Below are positions 36,322 to 43,252 of a stretch of DNA of 64,000 nucleotides, piece by piece. The translations under genes and the position numbers were made by a program. The notes below the pieces were generated by a model, which worked only from the letters and a program-made list of their open reading frames with translations, searched no databases and had not been told where the DNA came from. Position 1 is the stretch's first letter. Each line of letters opens with the position of its first letter. The stretch is from UBA2030 sp049969475 (lineage in GTDB: Bacteria > Bacteroidota > Bacteroidia > Bacteroidales > TTA-H9). The DNA lies in assembly GCA_049969475.1 (NCBI GenBank), contig JBMFOU010000012.1:1-64000 (forward strand). Reading direction: 5' to 3'.

Positions 36322-37410
36322 ATGCAAAGATTTGGGCTTTTGTTTTCTTTGTTGGCTTTTCTTTTCGCAGGTCTGTCTTGCTCCGATAAAAACCCCAACC
36401 CACCAGATCCGGAGCCTCAGACTCCTGGTTTTTTCATCCGTGGGGCTGACCTCAGTTTTTTACCTGAAATTGAACAAGCAGGAATACAATTTAAAAATCA
36501 ATCCGGTGAGCCGGGTTCCATGTTGGATATTTTGAAGCAGTCAGGGCTCAACACGGTTAGAATTCGACTATGGCATTCGCCTACCACTCCCGTTTCGGGT
36601 CTTGCAGAGGTATCAGCTTTTGCCTCCCGGGTGAAAGCCGCCGGGTTGAAAGTTTGGCTCTGTATTCATTATTCCGATACCTGGGCCGACCCGGGAAAGC
36701 AAACCATGCCTGCTGCCTGGAAAGGGCTGAGTGGTCAGGTTTTGAGGGATAGTTTAAGGAATTACACCCTGCGGGTTGTACAGCGCATCCAGCCCGACTA
36801 CGTGCAGGCCGGCAACGAGGTGAACGATGGCATGCTCTGGCCCGAAGGCAGAATAAGCACTGGAGGCGATTTTTATGGTCTTCTGAATGTAGCCCATCAG
36901 GCCATACGGCAGGTCGCCCCCTTGGCCCGCATTCTCGTTCATTTTGCCGGGGTTCAGGGAGCGGTGCAGTTTTTCAATCAGCTTGAGACCCGAAAAATCG
37001 ATTATGATATCGCTGGACTTTCGTATTATCCTTATTTCCATGGTAAGGACCTAACCTATATGGCTTCTGTATTGAAGGCAGTGGGCAATAGCACGGGGAA
37101 ACCGGTGGTGGTAGCCGAGGTGGCTTACCCCTTTACCCTGGGCTGGGCCGATTTTACTCATAATACCCTGGGCGAGGAGAACCAATTGGTGGATGGATGC
37201 CCAGCAACGCCTGAGGGCCAGAAAAATTTTATGCTTAAAATCAGGGAAGCTACTTCGGCTTTTGTACAGGGAGCTGGATTCTGCTATTGGGGTGGTGAAT
37301 GGGTAGCCTATAAAGGCAGCCAGGCCACAGACGGCTCTCCCTGGGAAAATCAAGCTTTATTTGATTTCTCGTTTCAGGCTCTGCCTGTGTTGGAAGCTTT
37401 CAAAGAATAG
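36322..37410 (+). CDS. GH53 arabinogalactan endo-beta-1,4-galactanase, lipoprotein
   Basis: Cleaves beta-1,4-galactan side chains of pectin. From the ATG at 36322 it has 362 residues with lipobox AGLSC and a Pro-rich linker, then GH53 motifs: GADLSFLPEIEQAG, NTVRIRLWHSP, LCIHYSDTWADPGKQ, the acid/base Glu166 in VQAGNEVNDG, and the nucleophile Glu266 in VVVAEVAYP. A GTG at 36295 overlapping the previous stop is an alternative start. It is probably cell-surface attached. No SusC/D pair or other pectin enzymes are adjacent. Confidence 0.93.
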   Translation: MQRFGLLFSLLAFLFAGLSCSDKNPNPPDPEPQTPGFFIRGADLSFLPEIEQAGIQFKNQSGEPGSMLDILKQSGLNTVRIRLWHSPTTPVSGLAEVSAFASRVKAAGLKVWLCIHYSDTWADPGKQTMPAAWKGLSGQVLRDSLRNYTLRVVQRIQPDYVQAGNEVNDGMLWPEGRISTGGDFYGLLNVAHQAIRQVAPLARILVHFAGVQGAVQFFNQLETRKIDYDIAGLSYYPYFHGKDLTYMASVLKAVGNSTGKPVVVAEVAYPFTLGWADFTHNTLGEENQLVDGCPATPEGQKNFMLKIREATSAFVQGAGFCYWGGEWVAYKGSQATDGSPWENQALFDFSFQALPVLEAFKE

Positions 37411-37513
37411 GCGGAAAAATTACCCTAATCAGCTATTCTATCCTGCTTGAAAATATTTTTAAACACACATTCAGGCAGGGGATAGAGGTACTTCGTGGTT
37501 GTTAAATTTATCC

Positions 37514-39034
37514 TTACTCGTCCTCGGGAATTTCGGCATCATCCAGAGGCAGGATTTGCTTGACTTCTGCTTCGGGCAGTTCGCTTAGATTACGGAGCCT
37601 GCTGTTGATTTTTCTTGTTCGCGTGCCTACCAGGTTGTCGATTTCTTCTCCGGCTTTGTCGATTTTCTCTTTGGCTTTACGCAGGGTGTCTTCAAATTTG
37701 CCAAACTCTGTCTTCACAGCCTGAAGCACTTTCCATACCTCGCTGCTACGTTTTTCAATGGTCAGGGTTCGGAATCCCATTTGCAGGCTGTTGAGCAAAG
37801 CGGCCAGGGTGGTGGGCCCGGCTACAATCACTCTGTATTCACGACTCAACTCTTCAAGCAATGAAGTATCGCGAACTACTTCTGCATATAAACCCTCGAA
37901 GGGAAGAAACATGATTCCGAAATCAGTAGTATTCGGTGGGTCGAGATATTTATCTCGTATATCTTTGGCCGCCTGACGGATGGCCCGCTGTAATTCTGCA
38001 TTTTGTTTTTTAATTTCATTGGCATCAGCCCGCTCATAGGCCTCTGTAAGTCTTGTATAAGCCTCCGTAGGGAACTTCGAGTCGATGGGCAGAAGCACAG
38101 GTTTCCCGTTTTCGTCCTTTCCTGGCAATACGATGGCATATTCCACAAATTCCTGCGAGTTTAAGCGTGTTTTTACATTTTTTTGGTACTGCCCCGGTGA
38201 CAAGATGTTTTCGAGTATGGCCCCCAGCTGGTATTCTCCGATAATGCCCTTGGTCTTTACATTCGAAAGCACTTTTTTCAGATCTCCTACTTCGGAGGCT
38301 ATATTCTGCATTTCCCCGAGTCCTTTATGCACCATTTCCAGTCGCTCGCTCACCAGCCGGAATGACTCACTCAGTCGTTTTTCTAAAGTTTCATGTAGTT
38401 TTTCGTCTACGGTGCGGCGCATTTCTTCGAGTTTCTGGCTGTTCTCCTCCTGAATGTTTTTCAACTTCTTTTCCACCGTCTCTCTGATTTCAACCAGCTT
38501 GGTTTCGGTTTCCGCCTTCATTTGATACTGTCGGCTCAACAAGTCTTCAAATTTTTGCTTTTGTAACTCATTGAAATCTTTTACGTTTTGTGTGAACCGA
38601 TCTTCAAACGATTTGAGCGCATTGGCTTGTTCAAGCCGATTTTCTCGTGACGAACGCTCCAGGGCTTCCTGCATCGATCGAAGCTTCTCTTCCGTAAGCT
38701 TGACAAGATCTCCCAATTGCCGGGTGAAAATTTCGAACTGTCTCGATTGGGCTTCCGTAAGTTGGTTTACCGAGCGTCCCAGCGTTTCTCCGAGGGCTTT
38801 AAACGATTGAGACATTTCTTCCCTGTTTTCTCGAAACGACCTTTGCAACTCTTCCCGCATTCGGGCCAGCTCGCTGCGCAAAAGGTCATCCACCGTCCTC
38901 AGCTGATTTTCCATCCCAATGAGTCGTTCCTTCAGTTCTTCATCTCTGCCTTTCGCTGAATTTCTTAATAAAAGTATAAGGCTGGCAGCTACCATCAGTA
39001 CCAATGCCCAAAGCAGGATTACACTCGTTTCCAT
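37514..39034 (-). CDS. rmuC: RmuC-family protein
   Basis: 506 residues. An N-terminal membrane helix (3-23) is followed by a long coiled coil of about 220 residues rich in Glu, Arg and Leu. The RmuC nuclease-like domain then follows (IIGEYQLGAILENILSPGQYQKNV, LPIDSKFPTEAYTRL, TTDFGIMFLPFEGLYAEVVR, VAGPTTLAALLNSLQMGFRTL). RmuC limits recombination at inverted repeats; the core relates to PD-D/ExK nucleases. An inverted repeat lies in its upstream region (39167-39207). Confidence 0.93.
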   Translation of the reverse strand: METSVILLWALVLMVAASLILLLRNSAKGRDEELKERLIGMENQLRTVDDLLRSELARMREELQRSFRENREEMSQSFKALGETLGRSVNQLTEAQSRQFEIFTRQLGDLVKLTEEKLRSMQEALERSSRENRLEQANALKSFEDRFTQNVKDFNELQKQKFEDLLSRQYQMKAETETKLVEIRETVEKKLKNIQEENSQKLEEMRRTVDEKLHETLEKRLSESFRLVSERLEMVHKGLGEMQNIASEVGDLKKVLSNVKTKGIIGEYQLGAILENILSPGQYQKNVKTRLNSQEFVEYAIVLPGKDENGKPVLLPIDSKFPTEAYTRLTEAYERADANEIKKQNAELQRAIRQAAKDIRDKYLDPPNTTDFGIMFLPFEGLYAEVVRDTSLLEELSREYRVIVAGPTTLAALLNSLQMGFRTLTIEKRSSEVWKVLQAVKTEFGKFEDTLRKAKEKIDKAGEEIDNLVGTRTRKINSRLRNLSELPEAEVKQILPLDDAEIPEDE

Positions 39035-39166
39035 ATCAGAGTTTTACTTAAAGTAAGATACTTCAATTATCAATCACGAAAATACAGGTTTTCCTCCGCT
39101 CGGTAACTTCTATTGGAATTGTTTCATGCATTATTAATTCATTATGAATAAGTAGTTTAAGTATAG

Positions 39167-39207
39167 CCCTTTATCCAGGTATTCACTGTAAGTACTTGGA
39201 TAAAGGG
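39167..39207. repeat. 15-bp inverted repeat (hairpin) upstream of rmuC
   Basis: CCCTTTATCCAGGTA (39167-39181) pairs with TACTTGGATAAAGGG (39193-39207) through 15 base pairs including one G-U, with an 11-base loop. It lies between the sulfur-operon terminator and rmuC. No T run follows on either strand, so it is not a classic terminator. It could be an operator or an RNA structure. Confidence 0.75.
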
Positions 39208-39261
39208 ATTATGTGCAGCTTAGTTGAAAGCTATCATATAATGGTTTGGAAATTCTGCGGA

Positions 39262-39295
39262 TAAAAAAGCTGCCACCGAAGAACGATGACAGCTT
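39262..39295 (-). terminator. Terminator of the sulfur operon
   Basis: On the minus strand AAGCTG (from 39295) pairs with CAGCTT (to 39267), flanking a larger loop, and is followed by a run of T (39268-39263 on the opposite strand are A). It lies 25 bases after the last operon gene. Confidence 0.65.
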
Positions 39296-39319
39296 GAGAT
39301 GTATTCTTAAAACTTGGTT

Positions 39320-39937
39320 TTAACAGCCTCCCTCGGCGGCTCCGTGATGTTCTACCGGTTTAGGTGTAATTTTCGGTTTTTCTTTAGGCTTTTCTTCCTG
39401 AACAGGGCCACCTGCACTTGCCTTCAGCCTTTGAATTTCAGCTGGGTAGTCTATACTACTCGTTTCGATGGGGGAGGGGTTGTACTGGTTGTCAGTCAGA
39501 TACTTTTTCCAGCCGTCAAATCCACCCAAAAGTAAATAGACGTTTGAAAAGCCCTTCTGGCGAAGGATTAGCCAGGGAACTAAAGCATCCTGAGAATTGT
39601 CGGCAAACACAACGATTTTTTTTCCGGCTTCCATAGCCTCTTCGAGTTTTTCCTCGTTATCTTCACTAAGCAACTCACCAGCAGGTATATTGATGGCTCC
39701 CTCAAGGGTTTCAGTCAGGAAATATTCTGGCTTGCGCATATCAATAACCAAATAGTTGCCACTATTGAGCAAGTTTTTCAGTGTTGCTGGTTTTATCAGC
39801 AGGCTGTCGGCCTGGCCTTCTGTGAATACGGCAGAAGCTGGCTGGCTATACATCCCTTCTTCTTTCCCGAAAACTATGAGTGCTACTATTAAAACTACCC
39901 CAATAGCTATAATTCCATAAACAAGTTTTCTGCTCAT
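39320..39937 (-). CDS. Membrane-anchored rhodanese-like protein without catalytic Cys, with C-terminal HHGAAEGGC
   Basis: From the ATG at 39937 it has 205 residues: an N-terminal membrane anchor (about 6-24), then an extracytoplasmic rhodanese fold (NYLVIDMRKPEYFLTETLEGAINIPAGEL; IVVFADNSQDAL; VYLLLGGFDGWKKYL). Where active rhodaneses have Cys, there is Ala112. After about residue 180 come EEKPKEKPKITPKPVE and the terminal HHGAAEGGC. The final Cys is the only cysteine in the protein. It is the last gene of the sulfur operon, 18 bases after its paralogue. I infer a thiol-arm carrier or scaffold, not a sulfurtransferase enzyme. Confidence 0.88.
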   Translation of the reverse strand: MSRKLVYGIIAIGVVLIVALIVFGKEEGMYSQPASAVFTEGQADSLLIKPATLKNLLNSGNYLVIDMRKPEYFLTETLEGAINIPAGELLSEDNEEKLEEAMEAGKKIVVFADNSQDALVPWLILRQKGFSNVYLLLGGFDGWKKYLTDNQYNPSPIETSSIDYPAEIQRLKASAGGPVQEEKPKEKPKITPKPVEHHGAAEGGC

Positions 39938-39955
39938 GTTCTGCAATTTTTAGAT

Positions 39956-40594
39956 TTAACAACCTCCTTCTGCAGCACCATGGTGTACTGCTGCCGGCTT
40001 GACCACTTTTTTAGGAGCTTCTTTGGGTTTTTCTTCCTGCGTTACACTTCCGGGAAGCCCCAGCCCGTAAAAGTGCTGGCGCGCGCCCATACGCTTAGCA
40101 TAAAGCGCCAATTGTACTTTATCATTCTGAGCCATGGGTACCGGAGGATTCACAATGGTATTAAACCACTCGTTGAGTCCGCCTTTCATGACAAAGGTAT
40201 TGGTAACCCCCAACCGTCGGGTGGCTAACCAGGCCATTTGTGCCAGGGCATCGTCGTTGGAGCAGAAAACCACGGTCTGACCCTGTCGTTTTAGGTAGCT
40301 CATCCAGGCTGGATTTAGCAACGAGTCTACAGGAATGTTTACAGCCTCCTCTATATGCCATTTTTCATATTCTGCAGGGGTTCGTACATCTACTAATACC
40401 AGACCAGGGTCATGATTGATGAGCAGATCGGCCACCTGATCGGTAGAGTAGTATTGGGAGCCTTTAACAGCCAATAGTAAAATATCCTTTGGATCGGCAT
40501 CTCTTTGCACCGAGGGTTTTCCGAGCATGGACAGTATTATGGCCAGCACCAGCACGATGGGAGCGAGTATCCAGAAACCTTTATTATTTTCCAT
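39956..40594 (-). CDS. Membrane-anchored rhodanese with C-terminal HHGAAEGGC
   Basis: 212 residues: membrane anchor (about 6-25), rhodanese domain (LVLVDVRTPAEYEKWHIEEAVNIPVDSL; TVVFCSNDDAL with Cys111; NTFVMKGGLNEWF), an extra segment of about 35 residues, and a linker with EEKPKEAPKKVVKPAA that ends in VHHGAAEGGC. Cys111 and terminal Cys212 are the only cysteines. Rhodaneses move sulfane sulfur through the active Cys; a second thiol on a flexible arm could accept or deliver it. It lies 11 bases after a YeeE/YedE gene in the sulfur operon. Confidence 0.9.
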   Translation of the reverse strand: MENNKGFWILAPIVLVLAIILSMLGKPSVQRDADPKDILLLAVKGSQYYSTDQVADLLINHDPGLVLVDVRTPAEYEKWHIEEAVNIPVDSLLNPAWMSYLKRQGQTVVFCSNDDALAQMAWLATRRLGVTNTFVMKGGLNEWFNTIVNPPVPMAQNDKVQLALYAKRMGARQHFYGLGLPGSVTQEEKPKEAPKKVVKPAAVHHGAAEGGC

Positions 40595-40605
40595 AGTTCA
40601 ATTTT

Positions 40606-41196
40606 TCAGAGATCCACTTTTTTTACTTTCTTCTGAATAAGCGCTGTGACGTAGAAAGCCACAAGCGCCACCACGGTAAGTCCCAGGATGAACAATCCGG
40701 GTTGAATGCCAAAATAATCGGTAATGGTGATATATCCCAGGTTCCCTGCATTATAGAGCTTATCGAACAAAGGGTATAGTTCACCGAAAATAAAAACTCC
40801 CACAAACATTCCCAGTGAGAACATCATGGCGTCGATTTTTCCAATGGCTACTCCGGTAAAGCTGGTTCCGGGGCAGAAACCGCCCATGATAAAACCAACA
40901 CCCATGATAATTCCACCCACAATGGTCGACTGCACATAAGCAGGTTGGATATATAATTGATTGATATCGAGCCATCCCAGGTGCCCCATCAGATAGATGC
41001 CTATTGCCGCCACTACAGCAGCCGTGAAAAATACTTTGAGTACAACAAAGTCGTATCCATAGAAAACTCCGGCCAGCTTGCGGGAACTGGAAAATCCGGC
41101 AGACTCAAGCACATATCCAAAGGCAATTCCTAACAAAAGGGCAATGTAATTATTCCAGCCCGGATCAATAATTCCATTCGTTATCAGAGGTCCCAT
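40606..41196 (-). CDS. YeeE/YedE (DUF395) half-transporter 2
   Basis: 196 residues from the ATG at 41196, with about five or six membrane helices. The conserved loop is GGFCPGTSFTGVAIGKIDA with the Cys that lines the thiosulfate path in TsuA-type proteins. Full-length TsuA is about twice this size with two such halves. Here the second half is the neighbouring gene (41216-41740), so the two probably form a heterodimer. The gene is in the sulfur operon between its partner and the rhodaneses. Confidence 0.88.
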   Translation of the reverse strand: MGPLITNGIIDPGWNNYIALLLGIAFGYVLESAGFSSSRKLAGVFYGYDFVVLKVFFTAAVVAAIGIYLMGHLGWLDINQLYIQPAYVQSTIVGGIIMGVGFIMGGFCPGTSFTGVAIGKIDAMMFSLGMFVGVFIFGELYPLFDKLYNAGNLGYITITDYFGIQPGLFILGLTVVALVAFYVTALIQKKVKKVDL

Positions 41197-41215
41197 AGTC
41201 AATCATTTTTTAATG

Positions 41216-41740
41216 TTAAATCCACAGTTTACGGAAGAAATAGGCTACAGCGTAACCGGTTCCGAAGATAAAAATCAAGGCAAGGAAACCGCCCAGCGAC
41301 AGAACAGCCATCCCACTAAGGGCAGCACCAGATGTGCATCCTCTGGCAAATTGCGAGCCTATTCCAAAGAAAAGACCTCCAAGCGCAGCAAAAATTAATC
41401 GGGTGCGTGCGGTAATCTTGGGCGAATGCTCTACTTTCAACTTTAAACGTCCGGCCAGTGCTCCCGAAAGGAAGGCACCCACGAACACACCCAACACCTC
41501 AAAAACCAGCCAGGAATTAAGCGGATGATTGTCGTCGCTGATAAATTGGCTATAGTATTTTGACTGAGTGGCGTGGCTGTGCGATACGGCATCTACAGCG
41601 GCCACCACTGAGCTTTTTACCGCACCGCTGGCTCCGAGCCCGCGGCCTGTGATATAAAAGGTTAATAGGAGTACCAAACCCAGCAGCACTCCGGCCAGGT
41701 ATGGATTCATGTATTGTTTGCTATGGTCTTGTGTTGACAT
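41216..41740 (-). CDS. YeeE/YedE (DUF395) half-transporter 1
   Basis: 174 residues from the ATG at 41740 (a TTG at 41749 is possible), with four or five membrane helices. The conserved motif GIGSQFARGCTSGAALSGMAVLSLGGF carries the GCTSG Cys typical of the family. Together with the next gene it makes a two-part YeeE/YedE transporter, presumably for thiosulfate or another sulfur compound. It lies 18 bases after the NrfD gene. Confidence 0.88.
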   Translation of the reverse strand: MSTQDHSKQYMNPYLAGVLLGLVLLLTFYITGRGLGASGAVKSSVVAAVDAVSHSHATQSKYYSQFISDDNHPLNSWLVFEVLGVFVGAFLSGALAGRLKLKVEHSPKITARTRLIFAALGGLFFGIGSQFARGCTSGAALSGMAVLSLGGFLALIFIFGTGYAVAYFFRKLWI

Positions 41741-41758
41741 ATTTTTCAATATTTAAGG

Positions 41759-42700
41759 TTAATAGAGGTAGCGGGTAATCTGACCAGCTTCCACCATGAT
41801 AAAACGGAAGACAAGGCCACCAAAAAGTACAAGAATGGCGGGAATATATGCGGGCAGGTGATAACCTCGTAGCTCAAGAATTTCTAAGAGAGCTGGGAAG
41901 AGAAGGCCCAGGGTAAACACAAAGGTCCAGAACATAACCGTGAATTCTCCGCCCAGGAACAACCTGGAAGCTTCGATCTGCACAGCCGTACTGGCCCTAA
42001 AGCCCATAATCAGGTGAATAATGAGAAATACCTCTATTCCAATAAGAATAAGGTCAATAACTGTTAGGCGGTGCCGTTCTGTTTTGTCTTTGGTGAGGAG
42101 CAAAATTGCGGCTACACCGGTTGACATCCCTGAAGTAAGGAACAGGGGCCCCAGGATGGAGGTATTCCACAGGGGACGGGCGTTGAATGCCGAGAGGAGA
42201 ATCCCGGTATAAATGCCCAGAATTACCGAAAGGAAAAGGATGGGCCAGGCAAACCAATAGCGATTACGTTGTACCCAGGCTTCAAAATCGTATAGGAACT
42301 TGAATTTCCAGTCCCATTTGGGCCAGATTTCGCGCAGGTAACTCCCCAGCCAGATGAACGACAGGGGTGTGATAGCCATCAGAACCCAGGCACCCCACGA
42401 CATGGGCGACTCAAGCCGGATGGTGGTATACAACTGCCAGAAAAAGGGTTTATGCTTCAGGTCGAGGAAAAGAAAGAGCAGACCAATGACCAGGGCAAAA
42501 GGAGGGATAATGGAGGCCCATTTTACCGTGGCCTGCATTTCATGGTCTTTTCTGAGAATGGTATAAAGGGCAGCAAAAAACAAAATGCCGGCGGCCAATC
42601 CCCCCAGGTAGAGGTATCCGGGGATCTGCCAGTGCCAGATATTTAAATACGGATCAATGTTGGGAATATCCCGTCCGCTTACAAAAAGTTCTTCTTTCAT
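41759..42700 (-). CDS. psrC: NrfD/PsrC membrane subunit of a polysulfide-reductase-type complex
   Basis: 313 residues with about eight membrane helices. It matches NrfD/PsrC in the early segment (IWHWQIPGYLYLGGLAAGILFFAAL), ESPMSWGAWVLM and the helix GIYTGILLSAFNARPLWNTSILGPLFLTSGMSTG. PsrC subunits exchange quinol electrons with the PsrB clusters and carry no haem. It is third in the psrA-psrB-psrC order with 18 bases to psrB. The symbol rests on gene order and family, not on proven substrate. Confidence 0.88.
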   Translation of the reverse strand: MKEELFVSGRDIPNIDPYLNIWHWQIPGYLYLGGLAAGILFFAALYTILRKDHEMQATVKWASIIPPFALVIGLLFLFLDLKHKPFFWQLYTTIRLESPMSWGAWVLMAITPLSFIWLGSYLREIWPKWDWKFKFLYDFEAWVQRNRYWFAWPILFLSVILGIYTGILLSAFNARPLWNTSILGPLFLTSGMSTGVAAILLLTKDKTERHRLTVIDLILIGIEVFLIIHLIMGFRASTAVQIEASRLFLGGEFTVMFWTFVFTLGLLFPALLEILELRGYHLPAYIPAILVLFGGLVFRFIMVEAGQITRYLY

Positions 42701-42718
42701 ACGTAGCGCATTTTGAGG

Positions 42719-43252
42719 TTAAAGAAGATAATATATCTGAGGATGAGTGCCTGCCTCAGGGGCAAGGGTTTTGAATCTTCTATCCTGCAAGGCTTTAGAT
42801 ACCGGACTGTTAGGATCGTCGAGATCTCCGAAATACATGCATTTGGTGGGGCATACAGCTACGCAGGCCGGATCTTTGCCCTCAGCAATCCGATGATGGC
42901 AGAAGGTGCATTTATCGACGTAACCATCGGGATGCGAGTAACGGGCATCGTAGGGGCAAGATTGAATGCAGGCCCCGCAACCAATGCATTTTTCGTGGGT
43001 AACCAGTACAATGCCGCCTTCTACAATATGACTGGCTCCTGTGGGGCAACAGCGCACACAGGGTGCATTCTCGCAGTGGTTGCAGCGCTCCGAACGAATT
43101 TCAATTTCAAGTTTTGGATAAGTGCCAGCCATTGCTTCTACCACCCAATCGCGGCAATACCCGATGGGTACATTATTCTCGACCTGGCAGGCTACCACAC
43201 AATCACCACACCCTACACATTTGCGGGTGTCGATGGCCATTGCATATCTCAT
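42719..43252 (-). CDS. psrB: Four-cluster ferredoxin subunit (PsrB/DmsB-like)
   Basis: 177 residues with four [4Fe-4S] motifs in order: CVGCGDCVVACQ, CNHCENAPCVRCCP, CIGCGACIQSCP and CTFCHHRIAEGKDPACVAVCP. This is the electron-transfer subunit that connects the molybdopterin subunit to the NrfD membrane subunit. Its ATG overlaps the psrA stop by four bases (ATGA), which implies translational coupling. It has no signal peptide and is probably exported with the Tat-borne catalytic subunit. Confidence 0.93.
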   Translation of the reverse strand: MRYAMAIDTRKCVGCGDCVVACQVENNVPIGYCRDWVVEAMAGTYPKLEIEIRSERCNHCENAPCVRCCPTGASHIVEGGIVLVTHEKCIGCGACIQSCPYDARYSHPDGYVDKCTFCHHRIAEGKDPACVAVCPTKCMYFGDLDDPNSPVSKALQDRRFKTLAPEAGTHPQIYYLL

